Source of the DNA: Bacillus sp. FSL K6-3431
Lineage (GTDB): Bacteria; Bacillota; Bacilli; Bacillales; Bacillaceae_C
Length of the DNA stretch: 64,000 nucleotides
Direction of reading: 5' to 3'
Assembly (NCBI RefSeq): GCF_038002605.1
Contig: NZ_JBBOCT010000001.1
Location: 5,429,155 to 5,493,154 of the forward strand
The notes under the pieces are model-generated. The model saw only the letters and a list, made by a program, of their open reading frames with translations, did not search any database and was not told where the DNA came from. Position 1 is the stretch's first letter. Every line of letters starts with the position of its first letter. Of this stretch, positions 18,043-28,095 are shown one piece after another. The position numbers and the translations under genes were made by a program.

Positions 18043-18073
18043 AGCCAGAGGTATATCCTTTGGCTTTTTAAAA
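18043..18073 (+). terminator. Terminator after the accBC-yqhY operon
   Basis: AGCCAGAGG (18043-18051) pairs with CCTTTGGCT (18057-18065) with one mismatch, followed by TTTTTA. It separates the acc operon from the repeat copy and nusB. Confidence 0.75.
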
Positions 18074-18173
18074 TTTTTCTTCCAACGATGTGTTTCACAC
18101 AATCTCATGTTACACTAGGTACATAAACTAGCCTACGATTAACGGCGATTGTATATTGGTTCTTATTTTTAAA

Positions 18174-18570
18174 GAGGATGTTCAAAAAGGCACCAAATGA
18201 TAAACGGCGAATTTCTTCGTTGGTAATTAGGTAATTAGGATCCTCTGTTAAGGATCCTCTGTTAAGGATCCTCTGTTAAGATCGCTCACGTCCTGTGAGC
18301 AACACAGAGGTCAGCACATCGTGTGCAAGTACGTCCTGTGAGCAAACAGAGGTCAGCACATCGTGTGCAAGTACGTCCTGTGAGCAACACAGAGGTCAGC
18401 ACGTCGTGTGCAAGTACGTCCTGTGAGCAACACAGAGGTCAGCACGTCGTGTGCAAGTATGTCCTGTGGGCAAAACGTAGAAGTCAGCACACCCTGTGCA
18501 AGTCTGATCCTAAAACCTTCTCGCCTCGAACTGCTTGTTTCTAATTTGGCACCTTTTTGAACACGCACTT
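18174..18570. repeat. MITE-like GTTCAAAAAG repeat, copy B, with inner tandem arrays
   Basis: The ends are GATGTTCAAAAAGGCACC and its inverted GGCACCTTTTTGAACACGC. Copy B is about 400 bp because two tandem arrays lie inside it: three units of GATCCTCTGTTAAG (18239-18280) and five units of about 43 bp (18290-18505) built from GTCCTGTGAGCAACACAGAG and TCAGCACATCGTGTGCAAGT. The right end lies 18 bp before the nusB start, so it forms the nusB leader. The reading frames across it are repeats of repeats and not genes. Confidence 0.85.
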
Positions 18571-18588
18571 AAAGGAGTTTTATATAAA

Positions 18589-18978
18589 ATGAAAAGAAGA
18601 ATAGCGCGAGAAAAGGCATTGCAGGCAATGTACCAAATTGATATGAGTGAGGCAGATCCCGCTGAAGCGCTTAAGAATGTGTTGGAAGATGAAAGTCCTG
18701 ATCCATTTTTACAGAAATTGGTGGAAGGGACAGTTGCTAACCTAGAAGAAATTGATCAGGAAATCAGTAAGCATTTAGAACGCTGGACCATTGATAGATT
18801 GGCAAAGGTTGATGTAAGTATTTTAAGAATTGGTGCGTATGAATTACTATATACTGATGATGTACCACAAAATGTTGTAATCAATGAGGCAATTGAAATC
18901 GCAAAGCTCTTTGGTGATGAAAAGTCAGGTAAATTTGTGAATGGCATTTTATCCAAAGTAAAGGGTGAGGAGCAATAA
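18589..18978 (+). CDS. nusB: Transcription antitermination factor NusB
   Basis: The 129-residue all-helical protein binds boxA RNA with S10 to support rRNA antitermination. It shows the family's RRIAREKALQAMYQIDMSE at the start and VPQNVVINEAIEIAKLFGDE toward the end. The start at 18589 has AAAGGAG 12 bases upstream; longer frames upstream run into the inserted repeat and are discarded. Confidence 0.96.
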   Translation: MKRRIAREKALQAMYQIDMSEADPAEALKNVLEDESPDPFLQKLVEGTVANLEEIDQEISKHLERWTIDRLAKVDVSILRIGAYELLYTDDVPQNVVINEAIEIAKLFGDEKSGKFVNGILSKVKGEEQ

Positions 18979-18993
18979 CTGGGGGGAATGGAA

Positions 18994-19860
18994 ATGGCAG
19001 CAAAGATTATTGATGGAAAAGAAATTTCAACGCAAATTCGCAAAGAATTAGAACAGGAAGTAAAAGCACTTACAGAGGCTGGAATTAGACCTGGACTTGC
19101 GGTCATTTTAGTTGGCAATAATCCTGCATCAAGAACCTATGTTACTTCAAAACAAAAAAGTTGCAAGGCAATCGGAATGGAATCTCTACTCATAGAATTT
19201 CCAGAGGATATCAAGGAACAGACTCTTTTGGAAAAAATTGAAGAGTTAAATGAGCAAAATAACATACATGGCATTTTAGTTCAGCTTCCGTTGCCAGCAC
19301 ATATTTCTGATGAAAAAGTAATTGAAACAATCTCGCCTGAAAAAGATGTGGATGGTTTCCATCCCGTGAATATTGGGAAAATGATGACTGGACAGGATAC
19401 ATTTTTGCCGTGTACGCCTTTTGGTGTTTTAAAAATGCTCAAACATATGCAAATACCAATCGCTGGGAAACATGCTGTGATCGTGGGAAGAAGTAATATA
19501 GTCGGTAAACCTGCGGGTCAATTATTGCTAAACGAAAATGCTACAGTTACATATTGTCATTCAAAAACACAAGATCTTGCGGCCTTCACTACAAAGGCTG
19601 ATATAGTCATTGCCGCTGTTGGTATAGCAAAAATGATCAAAGCTGAACATATTAAAGAAGGCGCAGTAGTCATAGATGTAGGCATGAACAGAGATGAAAA
19701 TGGGAAATTATGCGGTGATGTTGATTTTGAAGATGTTAAAGAAAAAGCGGGCTATATCACGCCCGTTCCTGGCGGCGTTGGGCCAATGACTATAACAATG
19801 CTTTTGTTTAATACAGTGAAATCAGCAAAAAATAATTTACAAAAAAAAACACAATCATAA
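18994..19860 (+). CDS. folD: Methylenetetrahydrofolate dehydrogenase / cyclohydrolase
   Basis: The 288-residue bifunctional enzyme interconverts 5,10-methylene-THF and 10-formyl-THF. Motifs are [12 protein letters not shown] with the catalytic Lys, [37 protein letters not shown] for NADP, and [20 protein letters not shown] stands 6 bases before ATG 18994; the ATG at 18988 is too close to it. Confidence 0.97.
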   Translation: MAAKIIDGKEISTQIRKELEQEVKALTEAGIRPGLAVILVGNNPASRTYVTSKQKSCKAIGMESLLIEFPEDIKEQTLLEKIEELNEQNNIHGILVQLPLPAHISDEKVIETISPEKDVDGFHPVNIGKMMTGQDTFLPCTPFGVLKMLKHMQIPIAGKHAVIVGRSNIVGKPAGQLLLNENATVTYCHSKTQDLAAFTTKADIVIAAVGIAKMIKAEHIKEGAVVIDVGMNRDENGKLCGDVDFEDVKEKAGYITPVPGGVGPMTITMLLFNTVKSAKNNLQKKTQS

Positions 19861-19879
19861 TTAGTTTATAGTAAAATAA

Positions 19880-19919
19880 AGAAAAGCTGTCGTCCCAGTG
19901 CGGATGCAGCTTTTCTTTA
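19880..19919 (+). terminator. Terminator after folD
   Basis: AGAAAAGCTG (19880-19889) pairs perfectly with CAGCTTTTCT (19907-19916), followed by TTA. Confidence 0.75.
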
Positions 19920-19965
19920 AATGAAAAAAATAGTGGATTATATTTCCAAATGAAGGATGTGGAAA

Positions 19966-21321
19966 ATGCAAACGCCGCAGTATTTAACAGTCAAGTCCTT
20001 AACTAAATATATAAAGCGAAAATTTGATGCAGATCCATATCTTGCAGATGTATTAGTCAAAGGTGAAATATCTAACTTTAAAAAACATTCTAGTGGTCAT
20101 ATGTATTTTACTTTAAAAGATGATAAAGCAAGAATTATGGCTGTTATGTTTGCAGGTTCTGCACGAACAATGAAGTTTCTGCCGGAAAACGGGATGAACG
20201 TTCTTGTTAAAGCAAGTGTTACTGTATATGAATCATCTGGACAATATCAATTATATATTAAAGAAATGCAGCCTGATGGTGTAGGAGAACTATTTTTAGC
20301 TTATGAGCAATTAAAAGAAAAATTAGAAAAAGAAGGTTTATTTGATCCCATGCACAAACAAAAGCTACCTTTCTATCCACAGACAATTGGGATTATTACA
20401 TCGCCAACTGGAGCGGCGGTTAGGGATGTTATTATAACTATCAAACGTCGCTATCCTATTGGGAAGATCTTGCTTATTCCTGCGCTTGTGCAAGGAGAAA
20501 ATGCATCTCGTTCCATTGCAGAAGCAATAAATAAGGCGAATGAAAATTCCGAAATCGATGTATTAATCGTTGGCAGAGGTGGAGGTTCCATAGAAGAACT
20601 TTGGGCTTTTAACGAAGAGGTTGTTGCACATGCCATCTATCAATCGAAAATTCCTATTATTTCCGCAGTCGGTCATGAAACGGATTTTACAATTGCGGAT
20701 TTTGTTGCTGATGTGCGAGCAGCAACGCCAACTGCAGCAGCAGAACTTGCTGTTCCTCATATAGAAGAATTATTAGAGCGGTTAATGAACCGAAAAAGTA
20801 GACTGTTTAGTAGTATGGGGCAACATATCCGTTTTAGGAAGAGTCAGTTAGAGTCAATTCAGCGTTCTTATATGATAAAGAATCCTCAAAAGTTATATGA
20901 ACAAAGATGGGAGCAACTTGATAGGATGACAGAAAGGCTGCACTATGGAAATAGAAATATTTTCGGACAAAAAAAGGATAGATTCACACAGCTTGAAAGC
21001 CTACTGAAACGCAACCATCCATCGAAAAAATTAATAATGAGTGTGGATAGATATAACGCAGTAAAAAGGAGACTTACCAACGAAGCACGTAGTATATTTA
21101 AGCATAAGGCTAGAGAGTTTACTGGGAAAATGGCCACATTGGAGGCATTAAGTCCATTAAGTATCTTGCAACGTGGATTTAGTATTGCTTATACAGATGA
21201 AAGTCATATTTTAAAAAGCGTGGAGCAAGTAGCGACAGGCGAAAAAATAGAAGTGAATGTCACTGATGGCAGTTTAATTTGTACGATTAATCATATAAAA
21301 AAGGGTGAGGAAAATGAGTGA
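19966..21321 (+). CDS. xseA: Exodeoxyribonuclease VII large subunit
   Basis: The 451-residue subunit of ExoVII degrades single-stranded DNA from both ends. The N-terminal OB fold (VLVKGEISNFKKHSSGHMYF) is followed by the catalytic core with GIITSPTGAAVRDVI, VGRGGGSIEELWAFNEE and SAVGHETDFTIADFVAD, and a long coiled coil. I chose ATG 19966, which gives the family-like MQTPQYLTVKSLTKYIKRKF; an ATG at 19957 would add three residues. Confidence 0.96.
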   Translation: MQTPQYLTVKSLTKYIKRKFDADPYLADVLVKGEISNFKKHSSGHMYFTLKDDKARIMAVMFAGSARTMKFLPENGMNVLVKASVTVYESSGQYQLYIKEMQPDGVGELFLAYEQLKEKLEKEGLFDPMHKQKLPFYPQTIGIITSPTGAAVRDVIITIKRRYPIGKILLIPALVQGENASRSIAEAINKANENSEIDVLIVGRGGGSIEELWAFNEEVVAHAIYQSKIPIISAVGHETDFTIADFVADVRAATPTAAAELAVPHIEELLERLMNRKSRLFSSMGQHIRFRKSQLESIQRSYMIKNPQKLYEQRWEQLDRMTERLHYGNRNIFGQKKDRFTQLESLLKRNHPSKKLIMSVDRYNAVKRRLTNEARSIFKHKAREFTGKMATLEALSPLSILQRGFSIAYTDESHILKSVEQVATGEKIEVNVTDGSLICTINHIKKGEENE

Positions 21322-21544
21322 TACATTGACATTTGAAGAAGCGATGGAACAATTAGATATTATCGTTCAGAAACTGGAAGAAGGCGACATTCCTTTAGAA
21401 GAAGCATTAGCTAACTATCAAAAAGGGATGGAGCTATCTAAAATATGCCATGATAAACTAAAAAATGCAGAAGAGCAGCTTACAACAGTTCTTACGGACA
21501 ATGGAGAAGAAACGTTTCGCCTGCAAGAGGAGGATAAAGATTGA
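21314..21544 (+). CDS. xseB: Exodeoxyribonuclease VII small subunit
   Basis: The 76-residue helical protein (LTFEEAMEQLDIIVQKLEEG, then IPLEEALANYQKGMELSKIC) packs against the coiled coil of XseA. Its start overlaps the xseA end by 8 bp, and GGGTGAGGA is the ribosome site. A GTG at 21305 is less likely. Confidence 0.95.
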   Translation: MSDTLTFEEAMEQLDIIVQKLEEGDIPLEEALANYQKGMELSKICHDKLKNAEEQLTTVLTDNGEETFRLQEEDKD

Positions 21545-22425
21545 CATTAAGCATCGGAGAATTTACAAAACAGTATAAAACACTGATAGATAATGCACTG
21601 TTGTCAACAATCGAGAGGCTAGAAGCGCCTGAAGTCCTTAAAGAAGCGATGGACTACTCATTAAAAGCTGGAGGGAAAAGAATTAGGCCCTTATTGTTAC
21701 TTTCTGCAATTGCAGCATTTGATAAAGAGCCTGCAAGTGGACTTACAGCAGCTGTATCGATAGAGATGATTCATACATATTCACTCGTCCATGATGATCT
21801 ACCTAGTATGGACGATGATGATCTTAGGCGCGGAAAACCAACAAATCATATTGTTTACGGTGAAGCAATGGCGATCTTAGCGGGAGATGGATTATTAACC
21901 CATAGTTTTCAATTAATCGCTGATGATAAAACGTGGGATGCTGAGACGAAGGTGAAACTAATCAGTTTACTAGCTAGATGTGCGGGTCCTGAAGGTATGG
22001 TTGGTGGACAAACCTCCGATATTCAAGGAGAAAATAAACACTTGGACATGGAAGAATTAGAATATATTCATCGCCATAAGACTGGAAAATTACTAACATT
22101 TAGCGTCTTAGCTGGAGCAATAATTGGTGGTGCAACGAATGAACAATTATCATTATTTGAGAAATATGCTCATCATTTAGGCCTCGCATTTCAAATTAGT
22201 GACGACATACTGGATATCGAGGGTAATGAACAAATAATGGGAAAACCAGTTGGTAGTGATACTGGAAAAACGAAAAGCACTTATCCATCCATTTTAACAT
22301 TAGATGGTGCCAAGAAGCATTTATCGGATCATATGGAAGCGGCGAAAAACACATTGAAAGAGATCGACCTCCAGACCACATTACTGGAACAAATAACAGA
22401 TCTTATTGAGGGCCGAGATCATTGA
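21541..22425 (+). CDS. ispA: Geranyl/farnesyl diphosphate synthase
   Basis: The 294-residue prenyltransferase builds farnesyl diphosphate from IPP and DMAPP. The first Asp-rich motif DDLPSMDDDDLRRGKPT lies at about residues 85-101, and the second, DDILDIEG, at about 221. The start is a TTG at 21541 overlapping the xseB stop (TTGA), with AGGAGGA eight bases before it. Confidence 0.96.
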   Translation: MTLSIGEFTKQYKTLIDNALLSTIERLEAPEVLKEAMDYSLKAGGKRIRPLLLLSAIAAFDKEPASGLTAAVSIEMIHTYSLVHDDLPSMDDDDLRRGKPTNHIVYGEAMAILAGDGLLTHSFQLIADDKTWDAETKVKLISLLARCAGPEGMVGGQTSDIQGENKHLDMEELEYIHRHKTGKLLTFSVLAGAIIGGATNEQLSLFEKYAHHLGLAFQISDDILDIEGNEQIMGKPVGSDTGKTKSTYPSILTLDGAKKHLSDHMEAAKNTLKEIDLQTTLLEQITDLIEGRDH

Positions 22426-22561
22426 TGACTTTACGATAGATTGAAAATGAACCGTCTTTATGATACAATTTCTGAAGGTTGTAGATGGTGCTGAATTCTA
22501 GTCAATCAACCGGTTTTAAAGATGGGCCTAAAAGTCTATTAACGAATGGTGAAGAAATTAT

Positions 22562-22765
22562 ATGAAAGATATTTTTAACACTCAATTAAATGGAGCGTCA
22601 GTATCGCCGTTATCACATTCGTGTTAGCGGCTATTTTTTCAATTGCTTCCAACGGGATATTAAATAATTCCGTGGCCACCTGGGCTTCTAGTTGTACTTT
22701 TTATTGTATTGATTGGTATACTTTTTGATATGATAACAATTGCATCGCACGCACTATAATAAAAA
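22562..22765 (+). pseudogene. Decayed small membrane-protein gene
   Basis: Between ispA and dxs a series of shifted frames gives MKDIFNTQL, then WSVSIAVITFVLAAIFSIAS, then LLVVLFIVLIGILFDMITIA. Together these look like the two N-terminal membrane segments of a conserved Bacillaceae membrane protein that I cannot name with certainty. At least two frameshifts are needed to join them, and the rest of the protein is missing. The other DNA in 22426-22831 shows no gene. Confidence 0.55.
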
Positions 22766-22831
22766 CAATAAAAAGCAAAAAGATGAAGCGAAGACGAAGC
22801 AAAATATAAGAAACGAAAGTGAGTGGTCCCG

Positions 22832-24724
22832 TTGGATCTATTGACAATTAAAGACCCTTCATTTCTGAAAAAAATGAATAATGATGAATTAGAAAAATTA
22901 AGTTCAGAAATCCGTAATTTTTTAATAGAAAGACTTTCCCTAACAGGTGGGCATATTGGTCCGAATCTGGGAGTGGTTGAATTAACACTTGCACTGCATA
23001 AATGCTTTGATAGTCCTAAAGATAAAATACTTTGGGATGTGGGACATCAATCATACGTTCATAAAATATTAACTGGCAGAGGGGATCAATTCGACACTCT
23101 CCGGCAATATAAGGGATTATGTGGTTTTCCGAAAATGTCTGAAAGTGAGCATGACGTCTGGGAAACTGGGCATAGCTCTACATCGCTATCAGCAGCAATG
23201 GGCATGGCAATCGCTCGTGATATTAAAGGTGATTCATCGTACGTTATACCAGTAATAGGAGATGGCGCCTTAACAGGTGGCATGGCATTGGAAGCATTGA
23301 ATCATATCGGACATGAACAAAAAGATATGATTGTTGTATTAAATGATAATGAAATGTCCATTGCACCCAATGTTGGTGCTCTACATAATATCCTTGGAAA
23401 ACTTAGGACAGCTGGAAAGTACCAATGGGCTAAAGATGAACTGGAATATTTATTGAAAAGAATACCAGCTGTTGGTGGCAAACTAGCTGCAACTGCTGAA
23501 AGAGTAAAGGATAGTTTGAAGTATTTACTTGTTTCTGGTGTGTTTTTCGAGGAACTCGGATTTACTTATTTAGGTCCGGTTGACGGTCATGATTACGATG
23601 ATTTATTTGAGAATCTTCAATATGCAAAGAAAACAAAAGGTCCTGTATTATTACACGTGATAACAAAAAAAGGCAAGGGCTATAGTCCAGCTGAATCAGA
23701 TAAAATTGGTACTTGGCATGGTATTGGTCAATATAAAATAGAAACAGGCGATTTAATCAAGGCTGTTAATACACCTCCAGCATGGAGTGCTGTTGTAAGT
23801 GAAACTGTTCGGACGCTTGCAAGAGAAGATAATCGGATTGTCGCGATTACACCTGCAATGCCTGTCGGATCAAAGCTCGAAAATTTTGCAAAAGAATTTC
23901 CCGACCGAATGTTTGACGTGGGCATTGCTGAGCAACATGCAACGACCATGGCGGCTGGATTAGCAACACAGAAAATGAAACCATTTCTCGCCATTTATTC
24001 CACATTTCTTCAAAGAGCATATGACCAAGTTTTACATGATGTTTGTAGACAAAACTTAAATGTATTTTTTGCTATTGATAGGGCGGGGCTGGTCGGTGCA
24101 GATGGGGAAACACATCAAGGTGTTTTTGATGTTGCGTTTTTAAGAAGTCTGCCGAATATGGTATTAATGATGCCGAAGGACGAAAACGAAGGGCAGCATA
24201 TGGTCAATACTGCTGTTCAATATGATGATGGACCCATTGGACTTAGAATTCCGCGTGGGAATGGGTACGGCGTTCCTATGGATGAGAATCTACAAATCAT
24301 ACCTATCGGTTCATGGGAAATATTAAAAACTGGCAATGATGCGGTGATTCTTACTTTTGGGACGACAATTCCGATGGCAATGGAAGCAGCTAAGAGATTA
24401 GAAAAGCAAGGAATCATGATACGAGTTGTCAACGCGCGATTTATTAAGCCAATGGATGAAAAAATGCTCCATCAGATTTTAGAGAATAATTTGCCGATCT
24501 TAACAGTCGAAGAGGCAGTGCTTCAAGGTGGATTCGGTAGTGCTGTAATGGAATTTGCTCATGATCAAGGGTACCATCATGCAATAATCGAGCGAATAGG
24601 CATACCTGACAATTTTATTGAACATGGATCTGTAAAAGAATTATTAAAAGAAATAAATATGACATCTGAAAGTATCGTATCAAAAATCAATGCGATTTTA
24701 CCGCAAAAGATAAAAAGGGCGTAG
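22832..24724 (+). CDS. dxs: 1-deoxy-D-xylulose-5-phosphate synthase
   Basis: The 630-residue thiamine-diphosphate enzyme condenses pyruvate and glyceraldehyde 3-phosphate, the first step of the MEP isoprenoid pathway. The thiamine motif [18 protein letters not shown] begins near residue 143. Others are [29 protein letters not shown] with the catalytic Glu, and the transketolase C-domain. I favour TTG 22832 ([14 protein letters not shown]), which equals the known N-terminus of B. subtilis Dxs; a GTG at 22823 would add three residues. Its neighbour ispA uses the pathway's product. Confidence 0.95.
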   Translation: MDLLTIKDPSFLKKMNNDELEKLSSEIRNFLIERLSLTGGHIGPNLGVVELTLALHKCFDSPKDKILWDVGHQSYVHKILTGRGDQFDTLRQYKGLCGFPKMSESEHDVWETGHSSTSLSAAMGMAIARDIKGDSSYVIPVIGDGALTGGMALEALNHIGHEQKDMIVVLNDNEMSIAPNVGALHNILGKLRTAGKYQWAKDELEYLLKRIPAVGGKLAATAERVKDSLKYLLVSGVFFEELGFTYLGPVDGHDYDDLFENLQYAKKTKGPVLLHVITKKGKGYSPAESDKIGTWHGIGQYKIETGDLIKAVNTPPAWSAVVSETVRTLAREDNRIVAITPAMPVGSKLENFAKEFPDRMFDVGIAEQHATTMAAGLATQKMKPFLAIYSTFLQRAYDQVLHDVCRQNLNVFFAIDRAGLVGADGETHQGVFDVAFLRSLPNMVLMMPKDENEGQHMVNTAVQYDDGPIGLRIPRGNGYGVPMDENLQIIPIGSWEILKTGNDAVILTFGTTIPMAMEAAKRLEKQGIMIRVVNARFIKPMDEKMLHQILENNLPILTVEEAVLQGGFGSAVMEFAHDQGYHHAIIERIGIPDNFIEHGSVKELLKEINMTSESIVSKINAILPQKIKRA

Positions 24725-24729
24725 CGTGA

Positions 24730-25557
24730 ATGAAAGCAAAAAAACAAAGGCTTGATATATTATTAGTGGAACGTGGTCTTAGTGAAACACGAGAAAAGGC
24801 AAAGCGGGCTATAATGGCAGGTATTGTTTTTTCAAATGAAATGAGACTTGATAAACCTGGTGAAAAAGTAAACGAAGATATCGAATTAGTTATTAAAGGG
24901 AAAACAATGCCGTATGTAAGTCGTGGTGGATTGAAGCTTGAAAAGGCTTTGCAGGCATTTGAGATCAAAATGGATGGTAAAGTATTGATTGATATCGGCG
25001 CCTCAACTGGTGGGTTTACGGACTGTGCGCTGCAAAATGGTGCATTGATGTCATATGCGATTGATGTGGGCTATAATCAATTAGCATGGAAACTCCGTCA
25101 AGATGAGCGTGTGATTGTAATGGAAAGAACGAATTTTCGTTATGTTGAACCAGCTGATTTAGGAAAAGGCGTGCCAAATATATCTACTATTGACGTTTCG
25201 TTTATTTCATTAACGCTAATTTTACCTGTACTTAAGCATTTATTAGCAACAGGGAGCGACGTTATCGCTTTAATAAAGCCACAGTTTGAAGCAGGAAAAG
25301 GCCAAGTTGGAAAAAAAGGGATTGTTCGTGAAAAAAATATTCATGAGGACGTAATTACGAAAATCAAAGACTTTTCCTTGGCACAAGGTTACAATGTGTT
25401 AAATCTCTCTTATTCACCAATCACTGGTGGTGAAGGGAATATTGAATTTTTAATTCATCTAGGTTGGGATGGTAAAACAGACCAATCCGGATCCAATAAA
25501 TTGCTTGACACAGTATCAGATATCGTAAATGAAGCACATGAAAATTTTAAAAAATAA
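24730..25557 (+). CDS. yqxC: TlyA-family rRNA methyltransferase (YqxC)
   Basis: The 275-residue protein has an S4 RNA-binding domain at residues 1-65 (KKQRLDILLVERGLSETREK) and an FtsJ-type SAM methyltransferase domain with LIDIGASTGGFTDCAL, TIDVSFISL and LIKPQFEAGKGQVGKKGIVR. Homologues 2'-O-methylate rRNA; the old hemolysin label is misleading. It lies 5 bp after dxs and before argR, the B. subtilis order. Confidence 0.93.
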   Translation: MKAKKQRLDILLVERGLSETREKAKRAIMAGIVFSNEMRLDKPGEKVNEDIELVIKGKTMPYVSRGGLKLEKALQAFEIKMDGKVLIDIGASTGGFTDCALQNGALMSYAIDVGYNQLAWKLRQDERVIVMERTNFRYVEPADLGKGVPNISTIDVSFISLTLILPVLKHLLATGSDVIALIKPQFEAGKGQVGKKGIVREKNIHEDVITKIKDFSLAQGYNVLNLSYSPITGGEGNIEFLIHLGWDGKTDQSGSNKLLDTVSDIVNEAHENFKK

Positions 25558-25568
25558 ATGTTTGGATT

Positions 25569-25600
25569 TAAGGGCTTTTCCTTTGGGATTGCCCTTTTCT
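25569..25600 (+). terminator. Terminator after yqxC
   Basis: AAGGGC (25570-25575) pairs with GCCCTT (25591-25596) around a 15-nt loop, followed by TTCTTAA. Confidence 0.6.
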
Positions 25601-25664
25601 TAATGAGTATTTATAATGATGTATAAATGAGCATAAAAATGCATATTTAAAAGGTGGGTCAAAT

Positions 25665-26114
25665 ATGACAAAAGGTCAAAGACATATAAAAATCAGAGAG
25701 CTGATAGGAACAAAGGAAATCGAAACGCAGGATGAGCTTGTAGAACGCTTGAAAAACGAAAATTATAACGTCACACAGGCAACCATATCAAGGGATATTA
25801 AAGAACTACACTTAGTCAAAGTTCCATTAATTGATGGACGTTATAAATATAGTTTGCCTGCAGATCAACGATTTAATCCACTGCAAAAACTAAAACGGGC
25901 ATTAACTGATTCCTTTGTTGGAATTGACTATTCAGAAAATTTACTTGTAATGAAAACATTACCTGGAAATGCGCAAGCTGTGGGTGCACTAATCGACCAC
26001 CTGGATTGGGGCGAAATTATGGGTTCGATATGTGGAGATGATACATGTCTGATTATATGTAGAACAGCTGAAGATGCAAGTGTAGTCAATGATAAACTCA
26101 TTGAAATGTTATAA
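25665..26114 (+). CDS. argR: Arginine repressor/activator
   Basis: The 149-residue protein (AhrC in B. subtilis) senses arginine and controls its synthesis and breakdown. An N-terminal winged helix ([19 protein letters not shown]) is followed by the hexamer-forming, arginine-binding domain with [15 protein letters not shown] and [14 protein letters not shown], where the two Asp contact arginine. AAGGTGGG lies upstream. Repeat copy C begins directly after the stop and separates it from recN. Confidence 0.96.
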   Translation: MTKGQRHIKIRELIGTKEIETQDELVERLKNENYNVTQATISRDIKELHLVKVPLIDGRYKYSLPADQRFNPLQKLKRALTDSFVGIDYSENLLVMKTLPGNAQAVGALIDHLDWGEIMGSICGDDTCLIICRTAEDASVVNDKLIEML

Positions 26115-26272
26115 AAGGATGTTCAAAAAGTCCGGTAAAAATTGCTGTCGAATTTCGTTGTCAGCTTGCTTCTCCGCTCCTCACGTATTAAAAGCATACG
26201 CTCGGTGCTCGAAGTCTGCGCTTCCTAGAACTTCTCGGCTCTTTTTATCCTCCTTTTTGAACACGCATTATA
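26115..26272. repeat. MITE-like GTTCAAAAAG repeat, copy C
   Basis: The ends are AAGGATGTTCAAAAAGTCC and TCCTCCTTTTTGAACACGC, about 158 bp apart. The inner sequence keeps CTCACGTATTAAAAGCATAC but is otherwise diverged from copies A, B and D. It fills nearly the whole space between argR and recN. Confidence 0.8.
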
Positions 26273-26293
26273 AGAATGTGAGGTGTAATCTCT

Positions 26294-27985
26294 TTGTTGC
26301 AAGAACTGTCCATTAAAAATTTTGCAATCATTGATGAAATTTCGGTTTCATTTAATAAAGGATTAACGGTTTTAACTGGAGAAACTGGTGCGGGAAAATC
26401 AATCATTATCGATGCTGTTCATCTACTCGTAGGAGGGCGCGGTTCTTCCGAGTTTGTTCGGCACGGCGAGAAAAAGGCAGAAATCGAAGGGTTATTTTAT
26501 TTGGATGAGAAGCATCCATGCTTTGCTAAAGCAAGTGAATTTGGAATTGAAATCGAAGAGGGTATGCTCATTTTACGTCGTGATATAGCGCAATCAGGGA
26601 AAAGTGTTTGTCGCATTAATGGGAAACTTGTAACGATTGCTGTTTTGCGTGAAATAGGTAGTACGATCATCGATATCCATGGTCAACATGAACATCAAGA
26701 ATTAATGGATGAATCATTACATCTTCATTTATTAGATCAATTTGGCAAAGAGGAGATTGGTAAAGCATTATATGACTATCAAGAAATCTTTGTTGAATAT
26801 GATCAAACCGCTAAACAAATGAAGCAACTTACTGAAAATGAACAGCAAATGGCGCATAGGCTAGACCTGCTCCAATTTCAGCTACAGGAAATACAAGCGG
26901 CAAATTTAAAACTAAACGAAGATGAAGAACTAATGGGCGAAAAGGGTCGCCTGACTAATTTTGAAAAAATATTTGCAGCGATTAAATCGGGTTATGAAGG
27001 ATTACAGGGTGAGCAGCGAGCCATGGATTATATTGGACATGCAATGGGGCATTTGGAAACTGCTTCTGACCTCGATGACCATTATGTGGAAATATTAGAC
27101 TCTGTCGCAACTAGTTATTATGCTCTTGAAGACGTAGTTGGTACGTTAAGATCAGAATTGGATAAACTAGAATTTGATCCAATGCGATTAAACGAAGTGG
27201 AGTCTAGGTTAGATGAAATTAACCAACTAAAACGAAAATATGGCACAACTGTAGAAGAGATCATTGAATTCAGTGCAAAAGTTGAAGAAGAAATCGAATT
27301 AATAATAAATCGAGACGTTCGAATTAATCAGCTCGAATCAAAGCTGTCATCCTTAAAAGAAGATTTACTCTTGGAAGGAAAACAATTAAGCGATTTACGA
27401 AAAAAATGGTCGAAAAGATTAACAAAAGCGATTCATCATGAATTAAAACAGCTCTATATGGACAAAACAATATTTGAACCCATATTTAAAGCTTCCGCAA
27501 ATGAAGTCTCTTTTAAACAAGATGGAATAGATGAAGTAGCCTTTTATATTTCAACAAATCCTGGAGAACCATTAAAGCCGCTTTCAAAAGTAGCTTCAGG
27601 AGGAGAATTATCCAGGATGATGTTGGCACTTAAAACAATTTTCTCCAAGCATCAAGGAATTACATCGATTATTTTTGATGAGGTTGATACAGGAGTGAGT
27701 GGAAGAGTAGCACAATCAATAGCCGAGAAAATTCACCAAGTATCTTCGCATTCACAAGTGTTATGCATTTCACATTTACCTCAAGTGGCTGCTATGGCTG
27801 ATACACATTTATTGATATCTAAAAATATTAATGCTGGAAGAACAAAAACCAATCTTTGCATATTAAACAAAGAAGAAAAAATAAAGGAAATTGGGAGAAT
27901 GATTTCCGGAGTGGAAATCACTACTGTCACAAAAGAACATGCGAAAGAATTGTTAGAAATTGCCTATACGATAAAAAAAACTTGA
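26294..27985 (+). CDS. recN: DNA repair protein RecN
   Basis: The 563-residue SMC-like ATPase takes part in double-strand-break repair. Walker A (GETGAGKSIIIDAVHLLVGG) is at about residues 30-49, the central part is a long coiled coil, and the signature and Walker B (LSKVASGGELSRMMLALK, then IIFDEVDTGVSG) are near the end. The start is TTG 26294 with GAGGTG 9 bases upstream and equals the family's MLxELSIKNFAII. I see no clear LexA box in the inserted repeat that now forms its leader. Confidence 0.95.
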   Translation: MLQELSIKNFAIIDEISVSFNKGLTVLTGETGAGKSIIIDAVHLLVGGRGSSEFVRHGEKKAEIEGLFYLDEKHPCFAKASEFGIEIEEGMLILRRDIAQSGKSVCRINGKLVTIAVLREIGSTIIDIHGQHEHQELMDESLHLHLLDQFGKEEIGKALYDYQEIFVEYDQTAKQMKQLTENEQQMAHRLDLLQFQLQEIQAANLKLNEDEELMGEKGRLTNFEKIFAAIKSGYEGLQGEQRAMDYIGHAMGHLETASDLDDHYVEILDSVATSYYALEDVVGTLRSELDKLEFDPMRLNEVESRLDEINQLKRKYGTTVEEIIEFSAKVEEEIELIINRDVRINQLESKLSSLKEDLLLEGKQLSDLRKKWSKRLTKAIHHELKQLYMDKTIFEPIFKASANEVSFKQDGIDEVAFYISTNPGEPLKPLSKVASGGELSRMMLALKTIFSKHQGITSIIFDEVDTGVSGRVAQSIAEKIHQVSSHSQVLCISHLPQVAAMADTHLLISKNINAGRTKTNLCILNKEEKIKEIGRMISGVEITTVTKEHAKELLEIAYTIKKT

Positions 27986-28020
27986 AAAGCTATCCTATAT
28001 TGGACAGCTTTTTTCTTTTT
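27985..28020 (+). terminator. Terminator after recN
   Basis: AAAAGCTATCC (27985-27995) pairs with GGACAGCTTTT (28002-28012) with one mismatch; a long T-run follows. Confidence 0.85.
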
Positions 28021-28095
28021 CGCTTGTTATAAATGCATGCATTGCAGGCTAAATTATAGGTGTGGGCTAGAAAGCGAGGAGAGTGAACATGATTG

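Noticed and set aside
18323..18568. Open frames on both strands across the 43-bp repeats
   Set aside because: They are by-products of repeat units without stops; no ribosome site and no protein-like composition.
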